64,000 bases of DNA from HGM13006 sp900757695 (GTDB lineage: Bacteria; Bacillota; Clostridia; Oscillospirales; Oscillospiraceae): positions 89,953 through 153,952 of the forward strand of contig CAUHNW010000006.1 in assembly GCA_959607825.1 (NCBI GenBank). The letters run 5' to 3'. How positions within the stretch are numbered: position 1 is the stretch's first letter; each line of letters starts with the position of its first letter. The notes under the pieces are model-generated. The model had not been told where the DNA came from and made no database searches. It saw only the letters and a list, made by a program, of their open reading frames with translations. Of the stretch, positions 31,093-40,090 are shown one piece after another. The position numbers were made by a program, and so were the translations under genes.

Positions 31093-32064
31093 CTATGCCT
31101 CGTCCTGCCGCTCCGCGGTATCTTCTGCCTCCGGTGCGGTCTCTTCTGTCTCCGTAGGCTCCGGTGCCGTCTCGACAGGCTCTGCAAATCCTCCGCTGAC
31201 TTCCGCAGCTTCAGCGGCTTCAGCGGCCTTCTTTGCGGCTACCTGATTCACATACAGATTCTCCGGCTTGTGTTCCCGGAAAATCTTATCATAGACCAGG
31301 AAGATCACAACGCCCAGGAAGCAGATCCCCGCCAGCAGCTGACTCACCCGCAGGTTGGAGGAGCCCACATACAGGCTGTCGGTGCGGAGTCCTTCAATAA
31401 ACATCCGCCCCAGACCATACCAGCCCAGATACATCAGGAAAATCTGTCCATCGAATTTTCTGCGCTTGGAATAGAAATGGAGAATCAGCAGCCCCAGAGC
31501 ATTCCAGACGGACTCATACAGGAATGTGGGGTGTACATAGATGGTAACCCCATTGGCGTCTGTGAGCCCCATTCTGAGGAAGCTGGTAGTCTCCGCACCA
31601 AACGCCTCCCGGTTCATAAAGTTGCCCCAGCGGCCAATGGACTGGCCGATGAGCAGCCCCAGTCCGCCAATGTCCAGTATGGCCGAGGTTTTGACCTTCT
31701 TCACCTTGGTATAGATAAACAGGCCGATCACTGCACCGATGACACCGCCATAGATGGCGAGACCGCCCTCCCATATGTAGAGGACCCGGATGGGATCATC
31801 CTTATAGAGTCCCCACGAGAAGATGCAGTAGTATGCTCTGGCCCCGATGATGGCCAGCGGTACTGCGCAGATCAGCATATCAATGATATTATCCTGGGTC
31901 AGTCCAAACTGATCCGCCCGCTTCATGGCATAGTAGACTGCCAGCAGGAACCCTGCCGCAATGATGATGCCATACCAGTAGATGGGCTTGCTGCCAATGG
32001 AAAAGGCGATCCGGGAGGGGTTGAAGCTAAGCCCCAGCCCCGGAAAAGAAATGGTTCCGTACAT
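31093..32064 (-). CDS. lgt: Prolipoprotein diacylglyceryl transferase
   Basis: 323 residues. Seven membrane helices and the Lgt signature around GQSIGRWGNFMNREAFG (catalytic Arg and neighbouring Asn/Gly), plus YGxIIA-type and GLGRMFIEGLRTDSL blocks. It attaches diacylglycerol from phosphatidylglycerol to the lipobox Cys of prelipoproteins. The last 50 or so residues are an Ala/Glu/Pro-rich acidic tail (AAKKAAEAAEAAEVSGG onward) not part of the enzyme core. It starts 1 nt after the ymfH stop and closes that operon. Confidence 0.95.
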   Translation of the reverse strand: MYGTISFPGLGLSFNPSRIAFSIGSKPIYWYGIIIAAGFLLAVYYAMKRADQFGLTQDNIIDMLICAVPLAIIGARAYYCIFSWGLYKDDPIRVLYIWEGGLAIYGGVIGAVIGLFIYTKVKKVKTSAILDIGGLGLLIGQSIGRWGNFMNREAFGAETTSFLRMGLTDANGVTIYVHPTFLYESVWNALGLLILHFYSKRRKFDGQIFLMYLGWYGLGRMFIEGLRTDSLYVGSSNLRVSQLLAGICFLGVVIFLVYDKIFREHKPENLYVNQVAAKKAAEAAEAAEVSGGFAEPVETAPEPTETEETAPEAEDTAERQDEA

Positions 32065-32065
32065 A

Positions 32066-33349
32066 TCAGGCTTCCTCCCTGTTCTTCGGCAGGATCACCG
32101 ACAGCACTGCCTGCTCCGGGACGATCTCCCGGGCAATCAGCTGCCGTACATCCTCCGTGGTAATGCTCTCATAGATCTCCGGAAACGCAAAATAGTCATA
32201 GCCGTCAAAATCCGACAGGGCCAGCCGGTAGCAAAGCCCCTCAAAGCTGTCAAGGCCCCGGATCCTCCGGCCCACCGCCGAGCGCTTCAGCCGCAGGAAC
32301 AGCCCCTCGTCTACGCCCTCTTTTTCAATGCGCCGGGCCTCCTCCAGAACGGCCTCCATGACCGCCTTCGGATCCTCACTGTCACCGCCCAGACAAAGGG
32401 TCGCCAGTTCCCGCACGGTGCTGTAGCTGACGCCGAAGCCGGAATCGATGAGTCCCTTTTCATAGAGCTTCTGATAGAGCCGAGAGCTCTCTCCGCAGAG
32501 CACCTCCCCGGCCAGATCTCCAACGATCTCTTGCCGAAGCCGCTGGGGCCCTCTTGCGATCTCCGGCCCCTTAAAGCCCACAGAGAACATGGGCATAGAG
32601 ACCTCCATCCGCTCCTCAATGTGCCGGGTCAATGGCGTCTCAGGCTCCTTTTCCCCATAGTCCCGCTGGGAAGCGCCGCCGGGCTCCTTGGGCAGCAGTG
32701 CCATGGCCTCCTGCCGGATTTTCTCAGGATCCACATCTCCCACCACACAAAGCACCATGTTGGAGGGATCGTAAAATGCCCGATGGCACTGGGTCAGGAT
32801 CTCCGCAGTGATGTCCTGAATGCTCTCCACCGTCCCGGCAATGGGCACCCGAATGGGGTGGTGATGATACATCGCCCGGAACAGATTCTCGTCCACTCGG
32901 GATGCAGGGCTGTCCTCGTACATCTTGATCTCCTGACCGATAATGCCCCGTTCCTTCTCAACGCTCTCCTGGGTAAAGTAGCCCTGCGATACAAAGGTCA
33001 GAAGGGTTTGGAAGTTCTCCCAGAACCCGGAGGTGCAGGAGAAGAAATAGGCCGTGAGATTATAGCTGGTAAAGGCATTTGGGCTTGCACCGGTGGCCGA
33101 GAGCTTCTGGAGGGCATTGCCATCGGGCATGTCAAACATCTTGTGCTCCAGATAGTGGGCCACCCCGTCGGGAGAGACATAGTTCTTCCCGTCCATGGTG
33201 AATTTCGTGTCCATGGAGCCATAGTTTGTGGCAAAAAACGCATACTTTCTGGCAAAGCCTTTCTTGGTCACCACTTTGATACGCAGACCATTGGGCAGGG
33301 TATCCTCATAGGCCCGTTCCCCCAAATGTTCAAAGATCCGCTCTGTCAT
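32066..33349 (-). CDS. ymfH: M16 family metallopeptidase, YmfH-like
   Basis: 427 residues. The inverted zinc motif HYLEH (H-x-x-E-H, in GVAHYLEHKMFDMPDG) is intact, with the downstream Glu expected in ERGIIGQEIKMYED. This is the active-type member of the paired M16 proteins that Firmicutes encode as YmfF/YmfH. The ATG overlaps the ymfF stop by 4 nt. The likely role is peptide degradation or processing; the Bacillus pair has no firm physiological substrate. lgt follows. Confidence 0.92.
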   Translation of the reverse strand: MTERIFEHLGERAYEDTLPNGLRIKVVTKKGFARKYAFFATNYGSMDTKFTMDGKNYVSPDGVAHYLEHKMFDMPDGNALQKLSATGASPNAFTSYNLTAYFFSCTSGFWENFQTLLTFVSQGYFTQESVEKERGIIGQEIKMYEDSPASRVDENLFRAMYHHHPIRVPIAGTVESIQDITAEILTQCHRAFYDPSNMVLCVVGDVDPEKIRQEAMALLPKEPGGASQRDYGEKEPETPLTRHIEERMEVSMPMFSVGFKGPEIARGPQRLRQEIVGDLAGEVLCGESSRLYQKLYEKGLIDSGFGVSYSTVRELATLCLGGDSEDPKAVMEAVLEEARRIEKEGVDEGLFLRLKRSAVGRRIRGLDSFEGLCYRLALSDFDGYDYFAFPEIYESITTEDVRQLIAREIVPEQAVLSVILPKNREEA

Positions 33350-34620
33350 GCATCTGCCTCCCCTCTCAGGAAATATACCGTGTCCAGTGCCAGCCGATCG
33401 GCTGCGCTTTGGATTTCAGGAATCGTAACGGTCTTCAGCGCCTCAGCCAGACTTTCCGTGGTATAGTCATAGCCGCCGATCAGCTGTCCCAGTTGGAAAT
33501 CATCCATGTTGTAGGGAGAATCCTCGCCGGTTTTCAGACTGGAGATCAGATAGCTGCGGGTAGATTCCAGTTCCTCCGCCGTGATTTCGCCCCGACGGCA
33601 TGCCTCCAGCTGAGCCATGATCTCTTTCCGTGCCGTCTCGTACTTGTCCATGTCCACGCCGGAGGAAACCACCATGACGCCCTTAAACCGCTCTGTGCCG
33701 GAGGACGCATAGTAGCAGAGGCTCATCTTCTCCCGGACATTCATAAACAGCTTGGAGGTCAGGCTCCCGCCGTATACACCGTTCATCATCAGAAGCGCCG
33801 GATACTCCGGGTCTCCGGCGGTGATCCCGGTGCGGAACCCCATGACCAGCTTCCCCTGAGTCACATCCATGGTCTCGCTGACCTCCCGCACCGCCTCCGG
33901 CATCGGGCCAGGCACGGTGCCAATGGGCGTCAGCGCTCCTCTGGGCAGCCCCTTCAGAGCTTCCCGCAGAGCGCTTTCCAGCGCCCCGGCATCTGCATTT
34001 CCGGTGAAGATCAGCTCGATACGGGATGTCCGCAGGACCCGGAGATAGTGGGCATAGAGCATTTCCGGCGTAATGGCCGCCACATCCTCCTTCTCTCCGT
34101 ACTTGCTGACCCCGTAGGGCTCGTCCTGGAACATCTCCTGACGGAGCCGGATGGCGGCATAGCTGCGCTTGTCGTTGATCTGGGACTCAATGGCGTTGAT
34201 CAGGTTGACCTTTTCTCCATCCACATAGTCCTGCCGGAATACGCCGCCCTCCAGCACAGGATCCAGCAGGAAGCTCCCCGCCAGACGGCAAATATCTGCG
34301 GTGAGGTTCTCCCCTTCCAGTGTATACTTTTCATTGATATAGTCCATAAAAAAGCCGATGGCCTGAATCTCGCCCTTTTTCCGCACCACAGCCTGAATTC
34401 CTGCGCCGTAGCGCTGATCCAGCCAAGCGGAAATTGCGCCCATATCCGGGCACATGCCGCAGCCCCGGAGCAGCACATCAGGAAGCAGTGCGTTCATGGC
34501 GGCCTCCTCCCGGCACAGGGGCCGGAGCAGGCTCAGAGACAGGCAGTTGGTCTTGAATTTATCGGTACGGAGCACCGTCAGGAATACCCCGGGCAGCAGC
34601 TCCATGCGTGTCTTTTCCAT
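33346..34620 (-). CDS. ymfF: M16 family protein, YmfF-like, zinc site lost
   Basis: 424 residues from ATG 34620 (8 nt after AAAGGA). The fold is that of M16 peptidases, but the region where H-x-x-E-H should stand (CREEAAMNALLPDVLLRG) has no such motif, so this is the non-catalytic half. In the family an active and an inactive subunit dimerise to form the chamber. The glycine-rich GGSLTSKLFMNVREKMSLCYY segment typical of the second M16 domain is present. First gene of ymfF-ymfH-lgt. Confidence 0.9.
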   Translation of the reverse strand: MEKTRMELLPGVFLTVLRTDKFKTNCLSLSLLRPLCREEAAMNALLPDVLLRGCGMCPDMGAISAWLDQRYGAGIQAVVRKKGEIQAIGFFMDYINEKYTLEGENLTADICRLAGSFLLDPVLEGGVFRQDYVDGEKVNLINAIESQINDKRSYAAIRLRQEMFQDEPYGVSKYGEKEDVAAITPEMLYAHYLRVLRTSRIELIFTGNADAGALESALREALKGLPRGALTPIGTVPGPMPEAVREVSETMDVTQGKLVMGFRTGITAGDPEYPALLMMNGVYGGSLTSKLFMNVREKMSLCYYASSGTERFKGVMVVSSGVDMDKYETARKEIMAQLEACRRGEITAEELESTRSYLISSLKTGEDSPYNMDDFQLGQLIGGYDYTTESLAEALKTVTIPEIQSAADRLALDTVYFLRGEADA

Positions 34621-34662
34621 TTTCACAATCCTTTCATCCGGTTAGTTTTCATGTATTCTCTT

Positions 34663-34690
34663 ATTATACAACGGTTCGGCCAAAAGTAAA
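34663..34690 (-). promoter_or_regulatory. Promoter of ymfF-ymfH-lgt
   Basis: Minus strand TTTACT (34690-34685), 16 bp, TATAAT (34668-34663). Confidence 0.65.
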
Positions 34691-34708
34691 CGAAAAATAT
34701 CTTTGGGC

Positions 34709-34737
34709 TTGTATCATCCCGAGAAATCCTGTAGAAT
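34709..34737 (+). promoter_or_regulatory. Promoter of prmA
   Basis: TTGTAT (34709-34714), 17 bp, TAGAAT (34732-34737); back to back with the ymfF promoter. Confidence 0.75.
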
Positions 34738-34769
34738 AGCAGAGAAATCATCGAAAGGAGCAACATGCA

Positions 34770-35753
34770 ATGGAATGGTTGGAAGTCACCATTAAAACCG
34801 TCTCCCCTGCCATCGACCTGCTGGGCGCAAAGCTCACGGCCATCGGATACGACAGCTTTATCATAGATGACAGTGCGGATTTTTCCGAATTTCTCAAGGA
34901 TAACACCCAGTACTGGGACTATGTGGACGAAGAGCTGGCCCAGAAAATGCAGGATATTTCCCAGATTCGTCTGTATATCGAGCAGGACGCTCACGCCCCG
35001 GAGCGCATCGCCCACCTGAAAAGCGAGCTGGAGGCCTTCCGGGCCATGAATCCCGACACCGACTTGGGGTCGCTGGAAGTGAGTCTTCAGAATCTCAAGG
35101 AAGAAGACTGGGAAGAAAGCTGGAAGCAGTATTACCAGCCCATCCCCATCGGCGAGCAGTTGCTGATCGTTCCCCAGTGGCTCTCCCCGGAAAACAAAGA
35201 TCACCGGATCCCGGTGATTCTGGATCCCGGCATGATCTTCGGCACCGGCGCCCATGCCTCTACTCAGATGTGCCTCCGGGCGCTGGAGCAGGTGATCCAC
35301 GGCGGGGAGCGGGTCATCGATCTTGGCAGCGGCAGCGGCATTCTCTCCATTGCAGCCCTGCTGCTGGGAGCTGACACCGCCACCGGCGTGGACATCGACC
35401 CCAAGGCCGAAGACATTGCCCGGGAGAACGCCGCCCTGAATGGCCTGACCGCCCCCCGCTTCACCGCCGTCACCGGCAATGTCATCGGGGATAAGGCCAT
35501 GATGGAGCGGCTCAGCGCCGGGGGCTACGACGTGGTGCTGGCCAATATTGTAGCTGATGTGATCATTCCCCTGTCCGCTGTGGTTCCCCATTTTCTCCGC
35601 CCAGATGGCGTGTTTATCTGCTCAGGGATCCTCAATACCCGGCTCCCCGAGGTCATTGCCGCCATTGAGTCCGCCGGTCTCACCATCACCCAGCAGGAAA
35701 TGCAGGACGACTGGTGCCGGCTGACCGCCAGAAGGAGTGACGCCGCTCTATGA
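34770..35753 (+). CDS. prmA: Ribosomal protein L11 methyltransferase
   Basis: 327 residues. N-terminal L11-binding part with EEDWEESWKQYYQP, then a class I methyltransferase: GTGAHASTQMCLRAL, SAM-binding motif I DLGSGSGILSIAALLLG, DIDPKAEDIARENAALNG and the NIxA motif in VLANIVADVI. It trimethylates ribosomal protein L11 (rplK product). Start at 34770 with GAAAGGAG 9 nt before; the ATG at 34765 is out of frame. The stop overlaps the next gene by 4 nt. Confidence 0.96.
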   Translation: MEWLEVTIKTVSPAIDLLGAKLTAIGYDSFIIDDSADFSEFLKDNTQYWDYVDEELAQKMQDISQIRLYIEQDAHAPERIAHLKSELEAFRAMNPDTDLGSLEVSLQNLKEEDWEESWKQYYQPIPIGEQLLIVPQWLSPENKDHRIPVILDPGMIFGTGAHASTQMCLRALEQVIHGGERVIDLGSGSGILSIAALLLGADTATGVDIDPKAEDIARENAALNGLTAPRFTAVTGNVIGDKAMMERLSAGGYDVVLANIVADVIIPLSAVVPHFLRPDGVFICSGILNTRLPEVIAAIESAGLTITQQEMQDDWCRLTARRSDAAL

Positions 35754-36784
35754 CCTATCGGAACAAACTGCTGCTGAAGCGGGCGCTGATCGTCCTTGGG
35801 ATCATCCTGCTGGTGCTGCTGATTGCAGGGCTCATCGGCTTTTCCTATCTGGGCCGCTATGTGGTATATACGGAGGATGGGGCCTATTTCTCCTTCCATT
35901 CTCAGGCCCCCACAGCCTCCCAGTCGGTACAGGCTGCCGCTCCCATAGAATCCCCGGTATTGGTCACCGGCGCTTCCATCCAGGAGGATTCCATTCTGGA
36001 GGACACCTCCGTTTCCCTCCCCGCCAATGAGGTCAGCGGCCTGCTGGTGGACTATGTGACCCTGAACGATCCCAGCGCCGTCAGTGCCGTGGATCTCAGC
36101 ACCGGGCAGTATAATACTCTGGTCATGGAAATGCGGGTAGGCGGCAGCGACATCCTGCAAAATGACGCAGTACAGGCGCTGATCACCCGGGCGGAAAATC
36201 AGGACATCCGGCTGGTGGCTCTGATGTCCTGTCTGGATGACAGCCGTTATGCGCTGGCCCATACCGATCAGGCTCTTCCCATCTCCGGCGGTGCACTTTG
36301 GATGAGCGACTCCGGCTCCTACTGGCTGGATCCCACCCAGCCGGACGTGCAGGATTATCTCTGCAATATGATCCTTACCCTTCATGATATGGGCTTTCAG
36401 GAAGTGATCCTCAATAACTTTACCTTCCCGGAATCCGATTCCATCGTCTACTCCTCAGAGCAGACCCGGGCAGAGATGCTTCAGGACGCCTACAAGGCAC
36501 TGGAAAAGGCTGTGGGCTCCAACTGCACGTTGGGCCTTCTGGTCAAGGATCCCGAATATGGCCATCAGGCCTTCGATCTGGCGGAACACCTGTATGTATA
36601 TTTCACCGATGGCAGCGGTGTCAAGTCCTTTGCCGAGGAGCACCCGGATTCCTATCTGGTGTTTGTTACCGCCTCTCATGACACCCGGTTTGATGACTAC
36701 GGAAAAATCACCACCCAGCAGGAGGTCTCTTATTTCTCCTCCATCCCCTCCGTCTCCGATTCCACTGAGGGCACCGGAACATAA
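35750..36784 (+). CDS. Membrane-anchored TIM-barrel-like protein, DUF4015-like
   Basis: 344 residues: a basic N-terminus and one membrane helix (about 12-34), a Ser/Ala/Pro linker (50-90), then a domain with GLLVDYVTLNDPS, LMSCLDDSRYALAH, YWLDPTQPDVQDYLCNMI, and MGFQEVILNNFTFP. The last two blocks resemble DUF4015-type glycoside-hydrolase-like barrels, where DP..V.dYi is common. Carbohydrate binding or cleavage at the cell surface is possible but not shown by any certain catalytic pair. Translationally coupled to prmA by an ATGA overlap. Confidence 0.7.
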   Translation: MTYRNKLLLKRALIVLGIILLVLLIAGLIGFSYLGRYVVYTEDGAYFSFHSQAPTASQSVQAAAPIESPVLVTGASIQEDSILEDTSVSLPANEVSGLLVDYVTLNDPSAVSAVDLSTGQYNTLVMEMRVGGSDILQNDAVQALITRAENQDIRLVALMSCLDDSRYALAHTDQALPISGGALWMSDSGSYWLDPTQPDVQDYLCNMILTLHDMGFQEVILNNFTFPESDSIVYSSEQTRAEMLQDAYKALEKAVGSNCTLGLLVKDPEYGHQAFDLAEHLYVYFTDGSGVKSFAEEHPDSYLVFVTASHDTRFDDYGKITTQQEVSYFSSIPSVSDSTEGTGT

Positions 36785-36796
36785 CGGATAGCAAAT

Positions 36797-36830
36797 CGGG
36801 GGTGCTGCAAAAATCCTTGCAGCACCCCCG
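36797..36830 (+). terminator. Terminator of prmA operon
   Basis: A perfect 14-bp stem (36797-36810 with 36817-36830). Confidence 0.85.
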
Positions 36831-36843
36831 AAATCTTTATCTC

Positions 36844-36880
36844 ATTGGGGCCGCTGCATTTTGCAGCGGCCCCAATTTTT
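36844..36880. terminator. Second terminator between convergent genes
   Basis: A perfect 15-bp stem with a three-base loop (36844-36858 with 36862-36876) and T-run. Two strong hairpins in tandem isolate the converging genes. Confidence 0.9.
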
Positions 36881-37514
36881 ATGTATCCATGTCGCTGTTC
36901 ATCCAGAAGAACCGATGCTGTCCAATGGTGATCACATACTGCTGCTGCTCATGCCATGGGGACTGCACCAGCGCCGGATTGTACCAAAGATCGGCTTTTT
37001 CCTCCGTAATGCGCTCACCGGCGTCAAAGACTCGGGAAACGGACTCCCGTACCTGATCCGTGACCAAACTGTAGCTGGTGGAAGCAATCTGATATTTTGA
37101 GATGGTCTCCATGATGTCATAGCCATTTCTCTGTGCTCCATCCAGAATACACTGGGCCACCATCATCTGACCTCTGGTCTCCTCACCGCCAGCCTCACAC
37201 ATCACGGCGCTTTCCACTGCGATGCGCTCCTGCTCCGTGAGGTGATAGGGACAGGTATTGGTCCGGAAGACCTCACTGTCTTCGCCGTTCTCCTGCGGAT
37301 TTTCATCCTTCTGGGTCACGTTCTGAACCGGCGCCACAGTCTCCATATTTTTGGTCGGTGCCTCAACTCCCTGAACCTCCATGGTCTCCACGGTGATCTT
37401 ACGGGCAGAAGCCTGATCCTCTGAAGCCGCCAGACCGGTCACGCAGAACAGCGCAATCACACAGGCAGCCAGCAGTCCGCATAACGGAACTGCAATCCTT
37501 ATCTTATTCCTCAT
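36879..37514 (-). CDS. Cell wall hydrolase, SleB/CwlJ family
   Basis: 211 residues from ATG 37514 (GAGGA, 8 nt upstream). A signal peptide (about 3-28; VPLCGLLAACVIALFCVTGLA) is followed by a linker and a Hydrolase_2 domain (about 90-211): LTEQERIAVESAVMCEAGGE with the candidate catalytic Glu, GQMMVAQCILDGAQRNG, and a C-terminal HRFFW. SleB-type enzymes are lytic transglycosylases of the spore cortex, but many clostridial members act on vegetative wall. The promoter is of the ordinary sigma-A type, which argues against strictly forespore expression. Confidence 0.85.
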   Translation of the reverse strand: MRNKIRIAVPLCGLLAACVIALFCVTGLAASEDQASARKITVETMEVQGVEAPTKNMETVAPVQNVTQKDENPQENGEDSEVFRTNTCPYHLTEQERIAVESAVMCEAGGEETRGQMMVAQCILDGAQRNGYDIMETISKYQIASTSYSLVTDQVRESVSRVFDAGERITEEKADLWYNPALVQSPWHEQQQYVITIGQHRFFWMNSDMDT

Positions 37515-37574
37515 AGTTATTTCCTCTGTATTATTTTTCGCAAAATCTGAAAGAGATTTTTTGCTTGTGGCAAA

Positions 37575-37603
37575 ATCATACTCCATCTTCGTCCGAATGT
37601 CAA
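37575..37603 (-). promoter_or_regulatory. Promoter of the SleB-like hydrolase
   Basis: Minus strand TTGACA (37603-37598), 17 bp, TATGAT (37580-37575). Confidence 0.85.
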
Positions 37604-38058
37604 TGACATTTTGTAAATTCTTTTTGTGTGAAAAACAAAAAATCGGGGTGTTTTTCAGGCATTTACGCAATATACAGGTTTTATATGTGCACCGTGCACA
37701 TTTTTCTATGTATCTTTTTGTGTATTTTATTGTTACCCTTTTGTCATGAATTTATATTTTATATCATAAGAGTAACATTTTCGACAGATTATTTGCTTCG
37801 TAACATTGTTATTTTATTTCCAGAAATCGAGAATTTCAGAAGTTTACGCCTGTTTACATAAATTTTATTTGCAATGTTTGTGTTACCGTTATGTAACCTT
37901 CGTTTTTCCAAACTGTCACATCCATCTGAGTGGATACAGCGCTGTATCTTTTGGAGTGAAATCATTCCCATTTTCTCCGCCCATGTCGCTCGTTTCATTG
38001 GAAGGCAGCCAGCATTTTCACCCCTCCTCTCCCCTGCTTCCCCCCTTCAAAGCGCATA
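37604..38058. other. AT-rich gene-free island
   Basis: About 450 bp with no credible gene on either strand. It holds two perfect palindromes (ATGTGCAC-C-GTGCACAT, 37685-37701; GATACAGCGCTGTATC, 37933-37948), several GTTAC/GTAAC pentamers (37732, 37772, 37800, 37882, 37893), and one Spo0A-box match TGTCGAA on the minus strand (37786-37780). Base composition differs sharply from its neighbours up to about 37,920. Confidence 0.7.
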
Positions 38059-38097
38059 AAAGCGCCGGGGAATACCTGAGGTATCTCCCGGCGCTTT
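38059..38097 (-). terminator. Terminator of ligA
   Basis: An 11-bp GC stem (38059-38069 with 38087-38097) enclosing a second short stem; minus-strand TTTTATG follows. Confidence 0.85.
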
Positions 38098-38111
38098 GTC
38101 CGTTTTCCGAT

Positions 38112-40088
38112 TCAGTTTTGGAGCATTTCCAGAAATTCCGCCTCGCTGAGCACCGGAATCCCAAGCTCCTGCGCCTTCTTCAGCTTAGAGCCTGCCCCAG
38201 GCCCCGCCACAACAAAGCTGGTTTTTTTCGACACGCTGCCAGCCGCCTTGCCGCCCATTTGTTCAATGGTCTCCGTGGCCTCCTGCCGGCTCATCTGCTC
38301 CAGCGTGCCGGTGACTACGATGGTTTTTCCGGCAAAACGGCGATCCTCTACCTTGGTCAGACACCGGGTATTCAACCCCGCTGCCTCAAGTTCCGACACG
38401 AGTTTTTGATTGATTGGACGTTCAAACCAACTTTTGATGTTTCCCGCAGTAATTTCTCCAATGTCCGGAACGGCAGTCAGCTCTTCCAGACTTGCAGATT
38501 GGATGCCCTGAAGGCTTCCAAATTTCTGAGAAAGCACCCTTGCCGCCTTGGCCCCCACCTGTCGGATGCCCAGAGCAAAGAGCAGCCGCCACAGATCATT
38601 GTCCTTGGACGCCGCAATTGCGTTCACCAGATTTTTCGCCGACTGCGGGCCCATACGTTCCAGCGGCTCCAATTGCTCCGCCGTCAGGTGATACAGGTCT
38701 GCCGGATCCCCCACCAGCCCCTCATCAATGAGCTGCTCCACAATGGCTGTCCCCAGTCCATCGATGTCCATGGCATCTCGTGACACAAAATGGGTCAGGA
38801 ACCGTGCCTTCTGAGCCGGACAGCTCTCGCTGACACAGCGAATGGCCGCCCCATCCGGGTCTCGCTGGGTGGGACCTCCGCAGACTGGACAGATTGCCGG
38901 GATCTGATAGGGTACCGTCCCCTCTGGCCGTTTGGAGCGCTCCACCTCCAAGATCTCCGGAATGATTTCCCCAGCCTTCCGAATCAAAACGGTATCACCA
39001 ATGCGAATATCCTTCTCCGAGATAAAGTCCTGATTATGCAGGGTAGCATTTGTTACCGTAGTGCCCGAGAGCCGGACCGGCTTCACCACCGCCTTGGGCG
39101 TCAGCACGCCGGTTCTGCCCACTTGGATCACGATATCCTCCACCACCGTTGGCTTCACCTCCGGTGGATACTTATAGGCACAGGCCCAGCGTGGGAACTT
39201 GGCCGTACTGCCAAAACTCCGGCGCTCCGCCAGATCGTTCACCTTGATAACCGCACCGTCAATATCAAAGGAGAATTCCTCACGCCCCTCATTGATGGCC
39301 GCGATCCGCTTCTCCACCTCTTCCTGCCGGGTACAGAGCGTATAGGGGATCACCTTGAATTTCAGACGCTTCAGATAGTCCAGCGTCTCCGTATGGCTCT
39401 GAAACTCCCGTCCCTCGCACAGCTGCATATTAAAGATCAGGATATCCAGCTGACGCTTGGCAGCGATCTTTGGATCCAGCTGACGCAGGCTCCCTGCCGC
39501 AGCATTTCTGGGATTGGCAAACAGGCTCTTTCCTGCCTCCTCCCGGCGTGCATTCAGAGCCCGGAAGACCTTTTTGGGCATAAACACCTCGCCCCGAACA
39601 ATGAGCCGGTGTGGTGCTCCCTCCAACCGCAGGGGAATGGAGCGAATCGTTCTGAGGTTTTCGGTCACGTCCTCCCCCACATTGCCATCCCCTCTGGTGG
39701 CGCCCTGAACGAACACGCCGTCCACATACTCCAACGCCACGGAAAGGCCGTCTACCTTGGGTTCAACGCTGTACTGTCGATCCGGTGCCGTCTCACGGAT
39801 ACGCTGATCAAATTCCCGAAGCTCCTCAAAGGAAAACACATCCTGAAGGCTCTCCAGCGGCACCTGATGCTGCACCGGTCGGAACTCCGATACAGCCTCT
39901 CCCCCCACCCGTTGGGTTGGAGAATCCGGCTGAGCAAATTGTGGATAGGCCGCCTCCAGCTCTTCCAGATGCCGCAGCTTTTGATCGTATTCAAAATCCG
40001 GCATGGTAGGGTCATCCAGTACATAGTACCGGTGCCCTGCTTCGATCAGTTCTCTGGTCAGTGCCAGAATTTCTTCCTGTGGATTCAT
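38112..40088 (-). CDS. ligA: NAD-dependent DNA ligase
   Basis: 658 residues from ATG 40088 (6 nt after GAGGA; an ATG at 40094 overlaps it). The full LigA layout: Ia domain, adenylation domain with the Lys motif EPKVDGLS, OB-fold, C4 zinc finger (CPVCGG...CVSESCPAQ), helix-hairpin-helix region (MDIDGLG onward), and a C-terminal BRCT domain (RFAGKTIVVTGTLEQMSR). It seals nicks in replication and repair using NAD+. Downstream of pcrA and yunB on the same strand; pcrA-ligA adjacency is common in Firmicutes. Confidence 0.98.
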   Translation of the reverse strand: MNPQEEILALTRELIEAGHRYYVLDDPTMPDFEYDQKLRHLEELEAAYPQFAQPDSPTQRVGGEAVSEFRPVQHQVPLESLQDVFSFEELREFDQRIRETAPDRQYSVEPKVDGLSVALEYVDGVFVQGATRGDGNVGEDVTENLRTIRSIPLRLEGAPHRLIVRGEVFMPKKVFRALNARREEAGKSLFANPRNAAAGSLRQLDPKIAAKRQLDILIFNMQLCEGREFQSHTETLDYLKRLKFKVIPYTLCTRQEEVEKRIAAINEGREEFSFDIDGAVIKVNDLAERRSFGSTAKFPRWACAYKYPPEVKPTVVEDIVIQVGRTGVLTPKAVVKPVRLSGTTVTNATLHNQDFISEKDIRIGDTVLIRKAGEIIPEILEVERSKRPEGTVPYQIPAICPVCGGPTQRDPDGAAIRCVSESCPAQKARFLTHFVSRDAMDIDGLGTAIVEQLIDEGLVGDPADLYHLTAEQLEPLERMGPQSAKNLVNAIAASKDNDLWRLLFALGIRQVGAKAARVLSQKFGSLQGIQSASLEELTAVPDIGEITAGNIKSWFERPINQKLVSELEAAGLNTRCLTKVEDRRFAGKTIVVTGTLEQMSRQEATETIEQMGGKAAGSVSKKTSFVVAGPGAGSKLKKAQELGIPVLSEAEFLEMLQN

Positions 40089-40090
40089 AT

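Noticed and set aside
37561..37998. Short open frames in the AT-rich island (60-77 codons)
   Set aside because: No ribosome-binding sites, composition of random AT-rich DNA, and no recognisable domain.
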